11,858 nt of DNA. Origin: JTS-RE94 sp041750795 (lineage in GTDB: Bacteria > Planctomycetota > Planctomycetia > Pirellulales > PALSA-1355). Each line of letters starts with the position of its first letter. Position 1 is the stretch's first letter. Of the stretch, positions 1 to 6,418 are shown in pieces. The stretch lies in contig JBGSYQ010000223.1 in NCBI GenBank assembly GCA_041750795.1, positions 1 to 11,858 of the forward strand. The letters run 5' to 3'. The notes under the pieces are model-generated. The model ran no database searches. It was given only the letters and a program-made list of their open reading frames with translations, and was not told the origin of the DNA. The translations under genes and the position numbers were made by a program.

Positions 1-1061
1 CGCGCCGAGCGCAGCGCCGCTTGGCTGTCGGGCAGATAGATGCGCGAGGCCGCCTGCCGCAGCCAGCCACGCAGCACTTGCAGGCCATAGACCGCGCCGA
101 CCAGAGTGGCCGGCTGCCAGGTCCAACTCGCGGCCGTTGCCAATCCGACCACTGCGGCAACGGCGCTTCCCCAGAACACCGCCTGGCTGAAGCAATGTCC
201 CGCGCTAACGGTGGCCCACAGATATGGCGAGTAGAAGCGACCGATGATGAATTGGCGGCGCACCCAGGTCAGCATGGTGCGCATGTCGATGTCAATCGGC
301 GACGGCAGAATGCACGCGCACTCCAGCGACAACGGCTGCTTCATCCTCGCCAGCACATTGGCCGCCACCAGGTCGTCGCTCAGAGTTCCGCGCCAGGCCT
401 CGCGCATGCCCCCGCTCTCGAACGCATCGCGGCGAATCGCCCACGAACCGCCCCACACCTTGTGGTGTACGCTGGGAAACATGATCGGCACGACCGCGGT
501 GTCGATGCTCGCCACGATCAGGTTGGCCAACGTCGGACGCTTGGGCACGAATCGCCGATAACCGGTGGACGCCGCCCTGCGGTGCAACTGCTGTGTGAGC
601 AAACGCAGCCAGTCGCGCGGCGGGCGGATGTCGGCGTCGGCAAACGCCAGAATCCTCACGTGATCGCCCAGGTGCTCGGTGGCCACCAGCAGGTTGTGTA
701 CCTTCTGGCCGCTGTCGCTGGCCAAACCGGCCACGACGATGCGCGCCCGGCGATGAGGATGCGCGGCGATCAGTCGCTCGATCGGCGCATACGCCTCGTC
801 GTCGACGCTTTCAACGACGAAGATCAACTCGTAATTCGGATGGTCCTGCTCGAACATCGGCCGGAGATTCGCTTCCAAGTCGTCGTCGCTGCCCTTGCAG
901 GGCACGAACAACGCCACGGGAACGGTGGGCGCCTTGCGGCTGATGCGGCGCCCTCGGCCGCGCGCGAAGCGGCAATGCTCCAGCGTTTGCACCAGGAGCA
1001 GCAGGCCGATGCTGACGGCCGCTGCGGCAACGGTCCAATAGGCCGCCTGTAACCACGCCAT
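1..1061 (-). CDS. Membrane glycosyltransferase, GT21/GT2 (ceramide glucosyltransferase/HpnI-like), 3' end cut off
   Basis: The first 353 residues are present and the C-terminus runs off the left edge. Residues 8-24 form a hydrophobic N-terminal membrane anchor. The GT-A fold follows: VPCKG (53-57), EQDHPNYELIFVVES (71-85), a GQK-HNLL nucleotide-sugar segment near 118-125, and the metal-binding ADAD at 141-144. SDDLVAANVL (228-237) matches the acceptor/catalytic aspartates of GT21. RRQFIIGRF (268-276) sits where the family has its (Q/R)xxRW box, but the Trp is replaced. Hydrophobic stretches near 283-312 and 319-332 suggest C-terminal membrane helices. Family members transfer a sugar from a UDP-sugar to a lipid such as ceramide or a hopanoid; the substrate here is unknown. 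ATG was chosen because AAGGAAGG lies about 11 nt upstream and the protein then begins with the membrane helix. A GTG at 1072 belongs to another frame. The family call is firm, the HpnI-versus-ceramide choice is not. Confidence 0.85.
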   Translation of the reverse strand, partial: MAWLQAAYWTVAAAAVSIGLLLLVQTLEHCRFARGRGRRISRKAPTVPVALFVPCKGSDDDLEANLRPMFEQDHPNYELIFVVESVDDEAYAPIERLIAAHPHRRARIVVAGLASDSGQKVHNLLVATEHLGDHVRILAFADADIRPPRDWLRLLTQQLHRRAASTGYRRFVPKRPTLANLIVASIDTAVVPIMFPSVHHKVWGGSWAIRRDAFESGGMREAWRGTLSDDLVAANVLARMKQPLSLECACILPSPIDIDMRTMLTWVRRQFIIGRFYSPYLWATVSAGHCFSQAVFWGSAVAAVVGLATAASWTWQPATLVGAVYGLQVLRGWLRQAASRIYLPDSQAALRSA

Positions 1062-1243
1062 TCCGCCGACACCTTCCTTGGTTGGCCGACACCAGCGGGC
1101 CTGCTGGCCGCGCGCTACTCGACAGCAATGCGCTATCGCCTGGCGACGCAGGCGCACCACACGCCGGTCGCCGAATGCCGCTTTGCGACGACTGACTCGA
1201 AAAGCCCGGCGGCATCCAGCCGCGAGCATCGAAAGCGGCACAG

Positions 1244-1272
1244 ACGATACCGTTGTGCCACCATCGCGTCAA
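1244..1272 (-). promoter_or_regulatory. Sigma70-like promoter for the glycosyltransferase
   Basis: Read on the minus strand, TTGACG (1272-1267), a 17-nt spacer and TATCGT (1249-1244) form a good housekeeping promoter. The predicted transcript start near 1237 leaves a leader of about 175 nt before the glycosyltransferase ATG. I see no convincing gene in that leader. It implies the glycosyltransferase can be transcribed separately from the rhodanese upstream. Confidence 0.45.
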
Positions 1273-1325
1273 TGGAAGCTGGGCGATGGGCACGAATTGG
1301 GCCAATCCGTCGAAGCCGGCAGCCG

Positions 1326-1745
1326 CTACTTGGACTCGGCCGGCGCCGCGGCCTCGAATCCCTTCGTGCGCAGCTCTTCGAAGCCGGCTGCTAGCGGCCG
1401 CACATCGTAGCCCAACTTGCTGAGGATGTCGCCGGCCGTCTTCGCGCGGGCGCCGCGAGCACAATGGCAGTACACGATCCGGTCCTTGGGCAACTCCTTG
1501 AGGAGCTTCTCGCGGGTGGCTGGGTCTTCCGTGGCTTTGTCAAGCACGGAAAGCGGCTGAAGCTGGGCGTCTTTCAAGTGCCCCTTGTTCCACTCGGCCA
1601 GCTCGCGAACATCGACCAGCACGGCCTTCTTCTCGGCCAGGTTCTTTTGGACCAACTCCAGCGAGTCGGTGGTGTGGTCGGTGGCGAACAGACTTGTCGA
1701 GGAGAAAACGGCAAGCAGCGTCAAGCATGCGGTGCGTCGGTTCAC
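1326..1745 (-). CDS. Exported single-domain rhodanese-like protein
   Basis: 139 residues. Residues 1-21 are a Sec signal peptide: a short basic start (NRR), a hydrophobic core and a SLFA cleavage site, so the protein is probably periplasmic. The rhodanese fold follows, with the first signature VDVRELAEWNKGHL (44-57) and the active-site loop CARGARA (95-101), which fits C-x-x-G-x-R-A. Cys95 is the likely persulfide-carrying residue; Cys93 lies two residues before it, giving an unusual CHC. The protein ends with the typical LAAGFEELRTKGF. Such proteins move sulfane sulfur or act in thiol redox chemistry; the acceptor is unknown. The GTG start has GGAG 9 nt upstream and gives a clean signal peptide. 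An in-frame ATG at 1790 would overlap the likely -10 box. Confidence 0.85.
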   Translation of the reverse strand: MNRRTACLTLLAVFSSTSLFATDHTTDSLELVQKNLAEKKAVLVDVRELAEWNKGHLKDAQLQPLSVLDKATEDPATREKLLKELPKDRIVYCHCARGARAKTAGDILSKLGYDVRPLAAGFEELRTKGFEAAAPAESK

Positions 1746-1788
1746 GGCTGGGGACTCCTGGTGGACAGAAAAAGGGTGCCTGCACGTC

Positions 1789-1794
1789 ATTGTA
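1789..1794 (-). promoter_or_regulatory. -10 box for the rhodanese gene
   Basis: TACAAT on the minus strand matches the consensus at five of six bases and would start transcription near 1782, 37 nt before the GTG start. No good -35 hexamer is seen at 16-18 nt. The box overlaps the alternative ATG, which supports the GTG start. Confidence 0.4.
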
Positions 1795-1849
1795 GCGTCG
1801 CCCGGAGGCAAGACGAGCGTGGGGGGAGAATATCGGCCGCGGCAGATCG

Positions 1850-3109
1850 TTACGCGGCGCGGCGACCGGTGCCCACCTGGCTTTCGGCATCGTCCCAACG
1901 GCGCAACGCGACGGCGGCCAGCGTGCCGCCAAACGCCACCGACAGCTTCAATGCCGTGCCGACCTGGTTCGGACGACCGACCAGCGGGATGCAGTCCAAA
2001 TCGCACTCGGGGTCGGGATTCGTCAGGTTGAGCGTGGGGGGGACGAAGCCGTCGCGCATGGCCAAGGTCGTAATGGCCAACTCGACCGTGCCCGCGGCAT
2101 TGATCAGGTGACCGAGGATCGACTTGTTGGCACTGACGCACAGTCGCTCGGCCGCTCGGCCCATGGCGGTGCGAATGGCGCGGGCCTCGGCCAGATCGTT
2201 TTGGCGCGTGCCGGTTCCGTGGGCATTGATATAGCCGATGTCGTGGGGCGCCAGCCCGCCGGCGCGCAACGTCTCGGCGATCAGATGCGCCAGGCAGTCG
2301 CTCTCCATGTCGAGGCTGGTGACGTGGTGTGCTGTTGCCGCCAGCTTTCCGCAGACCAGCTCGGCGTAAATCCGCGCGCCGCGCGCCTGGGCGTGGCTGA
2401 GGCGTTCCAGCACGAACATCGCGGCGCCTTCGCCCATCACGAAGCCTTGCCGGTCGAGGTCGAAGGGGCGGCAGGCTTGCTGCGGGTCTTCGTGGTGGGC
2501 CAACACCCGCATTTGATAAAACCCCGCCGCGAACAGCGAATCGATGGCCTCGGCGCTGCCAGCCAATGCAATGTCGCACTGGCCGTCTTGAATGGCGCGC
2601 ATCGCGGTGAGGACTTCGATCAGCCCGCTGGCGCAGGCCGTCGAGTGGCCAATGCGCGGACCCAGCAGGCGCAATCGCGACGCGGTGCGCGCGCAGGCGG
2701 AATTCGGCAGAAACTGTTCCCACCAGGGTACGTCGTTGGGCGGGTACATGTGGCCCAAGCCCTGCAGCGCCGCGATGCCTCGAGCATCGCCCATGTGGGC
2801 GCTAATGGCACAGCCGAAGCGTTCCTCGGGAACCGAGCCCGGCTCGATGCCGGCGTCGGCCAGCGCCTCGTCGGCCACGCGATCGCATAGCGCAAAGACC
2901 TTGAGCTCGCCCGGTCGAGCCGAGGCGATGTCCACCGGCGCGCCGATCAGCATGCCGTCGGGAATGCCGGGCAGGCCGTCGAGCCGCCGCATGGCGCACT
3001 GTCCCTCGCGCACGGCGCGCCACACGCTCTCGCGATCATCGCCGACCGAGGCGGTCAACCCGATGCCGGTGATGACGACCGGTTCGAACTGCAAGCGGTG
3101 ACGTGACAC
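1850..3109 (-). CDS. Beta-ketoacyl-[acyl-carrier-protein] synthase, FabF/KAS II family
   Basis: 419 residues, the usual length for a FabF-type condensing enzyme, which joins an acyl-enzyme to malonyl-ACP and releases CO2. The catalytic triad is intact: Cys159 in HSTACASGL, His297 in NAHGTGT and His334 in NKSILGHLINAAG, with the conserved Lys329. The N-terminus has VVITGIGLTASVGDD, the C-terminus LSVAFGGTLAAVALRR. The GTG start places VVITGIG at residue 11, as in the family; the frame is open further upstream (an ATG at 3211), but that extension has no family features. No strong Shine-Dalgarno is visible. No acyl carrier protein, reductase or dehydratase gene is next to it, so it may be a secondary synthase (specialised lipid or polyketide-like) rather than the main fabF. 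The rhodanese lies downstream on the same strand after a 104-nt gap. Family call certain, pathway unknown. Confidence 0.9.
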   Translation of the reverse strand: MSRHRLQFEPVVITGIGLTASVGDDRESVWRAVREGQCAMRRLDGLPGIPDGMLIGAPVDIASARPGELKVFALCDRVADEALADAGIEPGSVPEERFGCAISAHMGDARGIAALQGLGHMYPPNDVPWWEQFLPNSACARTASRLRLLGPRIGHSTACASGLIEVLTAMRAIQDGQCDIALAGSAEAIDSLFAAGFYQMRVLAHHEDPQQACRPFDLDRQGFVMGEGAAMFVLERLSHAQARGARIYAELVCGKLAATAHHVTSLDMESDCLAHLIAETLRAGGLAPHDIGYINAHGTGTRQNDLAEARAIRTAMGRAAERLCVSANKSILGHLINAAGTVELAITTLAMRDGFVPPTLNLTNPDPECDLDCIPLVGRPNQVGTALKLSVAFGGTLAAVALRRWDDAESQVGTGRRAA

Positions 3110-3119
3110 GCGGTGTTTC

Positions 3120-3250
3120 TCAGGCGTCGTGAACGTAGGACGTGATTTTCGAGGCGGGACTGTACTCAATTTGCCCCTGGTGCCCAAGCGCAAAGTCGGC
3201 CAACCCCGCACCCGGCAGGCGCAACGTGTTGCGGACGCTGGGCATTGGGC
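3120..3250 (-). CDS. Possible 41-aa leader ORF ahead of the ketosynthase (doubtful)
   Basis: An ATG at about 3248 opens a 41-codon frame that ends 10 nt before the ketosynthase GTG; a longer version starts at 3311. The protein (starts MPSVRNTLRLPGAG, ends SYVHDA) matches no family I recognise, has no clear Shine-Dalgarno, and overlaps the weak ketosynthase promoter candidate. It is listed only because it is same-strand and tightly spaced. It is more likely chance. Confidence 0.12.
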
Positions 3251-3299
3251 GCCGAAAGCGGCCTCCGACGGCGGGCGAAAAAAAGTGCCGCGGTGCCGG

Positions 3300-3327
3300 T
3301 TGCAAAGCCAAAAACAGTCGCTACACT
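3300..3327 (+). promoter_or_regulatory. Likely mraZ promoter
   Basis: TTGCAA (3300-3305), a 16-nt spacer and TACACT (3322-3327) each match the sigma70 consensus at four of six positions. The expected transcript start is near 3334, directly in front of the first TGGGAAANNNNCCCA site. A repressor bound there would block initiation or escape. Confidence 0.4.
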
Positions 3328-3337
3328 GCTATCGGCG

Positions 3338-3394
3338 TGGGAAACCCGCCCATAGATGGCACAAAAACTGGGGCTGAAATGGGAAAACAACCCA
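3338..3394 (+). promoter_or_regulatory. Paired TGGGAAANNNNCCCA sites, candidate MraZ operators
   Basis: TGGGAAACCCGCCCA (3338-3352) and TGGGAAAACAACCCA (3380-3394) share eleven of fifteen positions, each with TGGG facing CCCA across 7 nt. Their start points are exactly 42 bp apart, four helical turns. A third TGGGG lies at 3369, 11 bp before the second site. MraZ of other bacteria is known to bind tandem TGGGA-type repeats upstream of its own gene, so autoregulation is the natural reading. The match is to the core only, so the assignment is inferred. Confidence 0.5.
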
Positions 3395-3466
3395 ACGGAG
3401 TGAGCGAAGCCAAACTCCTGCCGAGCCCGCCGGCCCGGACGACTCCATCAAACTCGCCAGCAACGC

Positions 3467-3952
3467 ATGGCCCGAACGCCGGAATTCATCCTGGGCGAGT
3501 TTCCTCGCACGCTCGACGAGCGCTATCGACTGTCGCTCCCGCCGGAGTTTGCCGAAATCCTGCTGAAGGCCGGCCCCGAATGCATCCTGGCCAAGGAGCG
3601 CCCCGGCTGTCTCAGTCTGTGGAGTGCCGCCACGTGGCGCGACAATCTGGACAACGGAGTGGAGCTGGTCAAACAGAAGATGCGCGCCGGCAAGCTGGCC
3701 GGGCGACTCGAGGAAGTGCAGTTGTTCAGCCGGTTGCTCTCCACGCGGCACAAAGCGGTACAGTTGGCCGGCCGCGGCCGACTGTCGATTCCGGAGGGCT
3801 TTCGAGAGTTTCTGCAGGTCGAAGCGGCGGGAGAGTCGATCGTGGTCGGCGCGGGTGTCTGCGTCGAGATTTGGAATCCACGCGCGTGGCTGACTCACTT
3901 GGAGGAGCGCATGCCTGAATTCCGGCAACTGTTCGAGAAGTTGTCCGGATGA
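3467..3952 (+). CDS. mraZ: MraZ-family transcription regulator (double SpoVT/AbrB fold)
   Basis: 161 residues, close to the family length of about 150. Two AbrB-like half-domains are visible: GEFPRTLDERYRLSLPPEF (10-28) and GRGRLSIPEGFREFL (102-116), matching the DxxxR-hydrophobic-x-P DNA-binding signature of MraZ. In the first copy the usual Gly before Arg is Tyr20. MraZ usually heads the dcw cell-division/cell-wall cluster and represses its own promoter. Here neither rsmH nor any ftsL, ftsI or mur gene follows; the next gene is convergent pyrG. Planctomycetes are known to lack FtsZ, which fits a solitary MraZ. ATG at 3467 is the only reasonable start, because the frame is closed by a stop at 3401, although no Shine-Dalgarno precedes it. 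The stop overlaps an ATG opening a 15-codon frame that may be chance or an rsmH remnant. Confidence 0.8.
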   Translation: MARTPEFILGEFPRTLDERYRLSLPPEFAEILLKAGPECILAKERPGCLSLWSAATWRDNLDNGVELVKQKMRAGKLAGRLEEVQLFSRLLSTRHKAVQLAGRGRLSIPEGFREFLQVEAAGESIVVGAGVCVEIWNPRAWLTHLEERMPEFRQLFEKLSG

Positions 3953-3958
3953 CCGAAC

Positions 3959-4102
3959 AAAACGACCATGCCCGGCAGTCAGGGATCCACTGTTAATTAC
4001 CCATGCCCGTGTCACCCGGTCTGGGAATGCAAGTCGCCAGGGAGCGGGCATCGTTGGCATGGATGCCAAACATAAATCCTACTGCCGGGCGTGGCGTTTT
4101 TT
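3959..4102. terminator. Nested-helix structure between mraZ and pyrG, probable two-way terminator
   Basis: 3967-3979 (CATGCCCGGCAGT) pairs fully with 4081-4093 (ACTGCCGGGCGTG, one T-G wobble). With one bulged A (3965) the helix continues to 3959 on the left and 4100 on the right, giving 20 bp. Inside are 4003-4009/4045-4051 (ATGCCCG/CGGGCAT) and 4054-4060/4063-4069 (TTGGCAT/ATGCCAA), so the RNA could fold as a three-way junction. Six T (4097-4102) follow on the plus strand, and AAAA on the left reads as TTTT on the minus strand, as expected for a terminator shared by convergent genes. The enclosed loop of about 100 nt is large for a simple terminator; a small structured RNA or a MITE-like repeat are alternatives. 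Confidence 0.5.
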
Positions 4103-4124
4103 CGAAGGTTGCATCGCGCTTTTC

Positions 4125-4150
4125 GCACGGCGCCCCAGGCACGGCGCCCC
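4125..4150. repeat. 12-bp tandem repeat GCACGGCGCCCC, two copies
   Basis: Exact copies at 4125-4136 and 4139-4150 are separated by AG (period 14). Each contains the palindrome GGCGCC. They lie just past the pyrG stop on its 3' side. Confidence 0.7.
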
Positions 4151-4161
4151 TGCCAGGGCGC
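4144..4161 (-). terminator. GC-rich hairpin 6 nt after the pyrG stop
   Basis: GCGCCC (4144-4149) pairs perfectly with GGGCGC (4156-4161) around a 6-nt loop. No T-run follows on the minus strand, so it may be an mRNA 3' stabiliser or work together with the larger structure at 3959-4102. Confidence 0.35.
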
Positions 4162-4167
4162 GCTTGC

Positions 4168-5796
4168 TCACACCCGTTGCGTTGCGCCGCCGCGCGACTT
4201 GTGCCGCTCGACCGCCGCACCCACGAACCCGGCAAACAGCGGATGCGCGGCCGTGGGCTTCGACTTGAACTCCGGGTGGAACTGCACCGAGACGAACCAG
4301 GGATGGTTCTCCAACTCCAGGATCTCGACCAGTCCGCCGTCGGGGCTGGTGCCGGCCACCAGCATGCCGTTGGCCGTCAACTGCTGGCGATAGGTGTTGT
4401 TGAGCTCGTAGCGATGGCGATGCCGCTCGGAAATGATCAGCCGGTGATAGGCTTCGGCGGAATGTGAACCCGCCGCCAGGTGGCACGGTTGCGCGCCCAG
4501 CCGCATGGTGCCCCCCTTGTCCGTGATGGTCTTTTGCTCATCCAACAGGCAGATCACCGGGTGCGGCGTGTCCTTGTTGAACTCCGTGGAGTGCGCGCCC
4601 TCCAGCCCCACCACGTTGCGGGCGAACTCGATCGCGGCGCAATGCAGGCCCAGGCAAATGCCAAAGAACGGAATGCCGCGCTCGCGTGCGAAGCGAATGG
4701 CCTCCACCTTGCCCTCGATGCCGCGCTCGCCAAAGCCGCCGGGCACCAGCAGTCCGTCGCATCCGGCCAACAATCGCTCGGGCCCTTCCTGCTCGACCAG
4801 CTCGCTCTGAATGCGCTGGATGCGGACTTGTGCCCGGTGGGCAATGCCGGCGTGGTCCAGCGCCTCATACACCGATTTGTAGGCGTCGCGATGCTCGGCG
4901 TACTTGCCGACCACGGCGATGGAGATTTCGTGCTCCGGATTACGCAAATCGTGCAGCAACTGCCGCCATTTCTCCAGCCGCAGCGTCTCGCCGGTCAGCC
5001 CCAGCCCGTCGACGATCAACTCGTCGAGCTGGTTTTCGACCAGGCTCATGGGCACTTCATAAATCGAGAAGTCCTTGTCCTTCTCCTCGATCACGGCCTC
5101 GATCGGCACGTTGCAAAACAGCGCGATTTTTTCGCGATCTTCGCGCGACATCGAACGCTCGGTGCGGCAGATCAAGATGTCGGGCTGAATGCCGATTTCG
5201 CGCAACTGGCCGACCGAGTGTTGCGTCGGCTTGGTTTTCAACTCGCCCGCCGCCTTGAGATAGGGCACGAGCGTCAGGTGGATGTACATGCAGTTGCGCT
5301 TGCCGGCGTCGAGCGAGAACTGGCGAATGGCTTCGAGAAACGGCTGGCTCTCGATGTCGCCCACCGTGCCGCCGATCTCGGTGATCACCACGTCCACGTC
5401 GTCGTCGACCAGCTTGCGGATGCAGCTCTTGATCTCGTTGGTGATGTGCGGAATGACCTGCACGGTCTTTCCCAGAAATTCGCCGCGCCGCTCCTTGTTG
5501 ATCACCGACTGGTAAATCTGTCCGGTGGTGTAGTTCGAATCGCGCGTCAGCGGGCTGTGCGTGAAGCGTTCGTAGTGGCCCAGGTCGAGGTCCGTTTCGC
5601 TGCCGTCGTCCAGCACGTAGACTTCGCCGTGCTGATAGGGGCTCATCGTGCCGGGGTCGACGTTGATGTACGGATCGAGCTTCTGCATCCGCACGCGCAA
5701 CCCGCGCTGTTCGAGCAGCATGCCGATCGATGCGCTGGTCAGTCCCTTGCCCAACGAGCTCACGACGCCGCCGGTCACGAAAATATGTTTGGTCAT
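4168..5796 (-). CDS. pyrG: CTP synthase
   Basis: 542 residues, the usual length. It makes CTP from UTP, ATP and glutamine in the cytoplasm. The synthase domain (about 1-266) starts with the P-loop-like GGVVSSLGKGLTSAS (9-23), then KLDPYINVDPGTMSPYQHGEV (39-59), DLDLGHYERF (70-79, metal site) and ITEIGGTVGDIES (138-150). The class I glutaminase domain has GGFGERG (353-359), the nucleophile Cys381, and His507/Glu509 in FHPEF, so the triad is intact. The box around Cys381 reads GICLGLH; the family norm is GICLGMQ or GLQ, so the Gln that contacts substrate glutamine is His385. ATG start with AGGA 10 nt upstream. CTP is the cosubstrate of KdsB, encoded two genes downstream on the same strand. Confidence 0.98.
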   Translation of the reverse strand: MTKHIFVTGGVVSSLGKGLTSASIGMLLEQRGLRVRMQKLDPYINVDPGTMSPYQHGEVYVLDDGSETDLDLGHYERFTHSPLTRDSNYTTGQIYQSVINKERRGEFLGKTVQVIPHITNEIKSCIRKLVDDDVDVVITEIGGTVGDIESQPFLEAIRQFSLDAGKRNCMYIHLTLVPYLKAAGELKTKPTQHSVGQLREIGIQPDILICRTERSMSREDREKIALFCNVPIEAVIEEKDKDFSIYEVPMSLVENQLDELIVDGLGLTGETLRLEKWRQLLHDLRNPEHEISIAVVGKYAEHRDAYKSVYEALDHAGIAHRAQVRIQRIQSELVEQEGPERLLAGCDGLLVPGGFGERGIEGKVEAIRFARERGIPFFGICLGLHCAAIEFARNVVGLEGAHSTEFNKDTPHPVICLLDEQKTITDKGGTMRLGAQPCHLAAGSHSAEAYHRLIISERHRHRYELNNTYRQQLTANGMLVAGTSPDGGLVEILELENHPWFVSVQFHPEFKSKPTAAHPLFAGFVGAAVERHKSRGGATQRV

Positions 5797-5917
5797 GAAT
5801 TACCGTCCTGGTGGTCAACACGTTCCCCCGTGTGCCAGCGGCAACAACGAGGGCCCAACGGGCGAAACGACACGGAAAACGAGCGGATGGCCGCGAAATC
5901 GGCCCAGCAAGGCGGGG

Positions 5918-5948
5918 CCAGGGGATTCAACCCTGGAACCGTATCATA
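5918..5948 (-). promoter_or_regulatory. pyrG upstream -10 box and leader hairpin
   Basis: On the minus strand TATGAT (5948-5943, five of six) would start transcription near 5936, leaving a leader of about 140 nt. CCAGGG/CCCTGG (5918-5923 and 5931-5936) would form a 6-bp hairpin with a 7-nt loop at the very 5' end of that RNA. No good -35 is seen. Some pyrG genes are controlled through 5'-proximal leader structures, but nothing here shows the same mechanism. Confidence 0.3.
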
Positions 5949-5990
5949 CCGCGGCGTGGTTCGGGTGACGAGGGGGGGGTTGGTAGTGGT

Positions 5991-6182
5991 TCACTTTGAA
6001 TCCCGGCCTTGATTGGTCGTTCGCCAGCACTGTAGGCACAGTGACTGCCCGCGCTGATGAGGAGGTATGCCGTCAAGAGCACGATTTGCCCACCAGATGG
6101 CCACGTCAGAGTCGAGTGGCGTCACGCGCCCGCAGCGCGCACAGCGAATCTCAGTTATGTGCTTTTGACCGTCGTCGCTCAT
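5991..6182 (-). CDS. 63-aa protein with two CxxC pairs (zinc-ribbon-like), apparently leaderless
   Basis: I do not recognise a named family. CARC (14-17) and CLQC (49-52) lie 31 residues apart, a spacing that suits one zinc site; a WW pair at 30-31 lies in the middle segment. No signal peptide or membrane helix is visible, so it is probably cytoplasmic. Seven bases before the ATG is a perfect TATAAT (6194-6189), and there is no Shine-Dalgarno between them, so the transcript probably begins at the start codon itself. It lies on the same strand between kdsB and pyrG, two genes often adjacent in PVC-group bacteria, so it may be an insertion into that arrangement. The conserved Cys pattern and the promoter argue for a real gene; its function is unknown. 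Confidence 0.55.
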   Translation of the reverse strand: MSDDGQKHITEIRCARCGRVTPLDSDVAIWWANRALDGIPPHQRGQSLCLQCWRTTNQGRDSK

Positions 6183-6188
6183 GGCCCC

Positions 6189-6194
6189 ATTATA
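6189..6194 (-). promoter_or_regulatory. TATAAT -10 box for the leaderless 63-aa gene
   Basis: This is a perfect -10 on the minus strand. The expected transcription start coincides with the A of the ATG at 6182. The -35 region is weak. Confidence 0.5.
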
Positions 6195-6219
6195 GTGTCC
6201 ACGAGTGGTTTACTTAGGC

Positions 6220-6406
6220 GGCCAGACGGCCGGTGGCCCAGAAACTCGTTGTCTGAGTCCCGCAGAGACAAGAGAGGAAGCGAGTAGGCGTTGCTCTCCA
6301 ACCCGGCTTTGTGAGACCACGCATTGCTGCGCAACACCGACAACAAGTTGTCGGTGCCACCCGGGCAACTCGGAAGCCCCGCCAACCCTTCTTGTTGCTT
6401 CGCAAC
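6220..6406. repeat. Cluster of short palindromes downstream of kdsB
   Basis: No credible gene lies between 6195 and 6418. Within about 190 bp are at least five hairpin-forming units: GGCC-N4-GGCC (6220-6231), TTGTCT/AGACAA (6249-6254 and 6266-6271), GTTG/CAAC (6290-6302), the perfect 22-bp palindrome CACCGACAAC-AA-GTTGTCGGTG (6335-6356), and GTTGC-TTC-GCAAC (6394-6406). The last two could end kdsB transcription, though no T-run follows. The block resembles a REP-like or other interspersed non-coding repeat; being dispersed elsewhere in the genome is inference. Confidence 0.5.
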
Positions 6407-6418
6407 CCAGTCTATTAC

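Larger units (their letters stand above)
3110..3466. promoter_or_regulatory. Divergent control region between the ketosynthase gene (-) and mraZ (+)
   Basis: 357 bp without a convincing gene. It contains the mraZ promoter and the paired TGGGAAANNNNCCCA sites listed separately. For the ketosynthase, the minus strand has a weak TTGGGC-N17-TACAGT, with the -10 at 3164-3159. The last 70 bp before the mraZ ATG show no ribosome-binding site. Confidence 0.6.

Noticed and set aside
21..1052. 343-codon open frame on the plus strand, and a second at 244-561
   Set aside because: Lies entirely opposite the glycosyltransferase, is low-complexity Arg/Ala/His-rich, and shows no domain. It is a high-G+C antisense shadow.
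1326..2723. Single 465-codon minus-strand frame joining the rhodanese to a long upstream part
   Set aside because: The upstream part reads the ketosynthase gene out of frame. A proper GTG start with Shine-Dalgarno and signal peptide exists at 1745.
5918..5936. T-arm-like hairpin resembling a tRNA fragment (CCAGGG, TTGAATC loop on the minus strand)
   Set aside because: No acceptor, D-arm or anticodon arm can be built around it, so it is only a leader hairpin.
4480..6012. 510-codon open frame on the plus strand opposite pyrG
   Set aside because: Antisense shadow of a universally conserved gene, with no recognisable motif.
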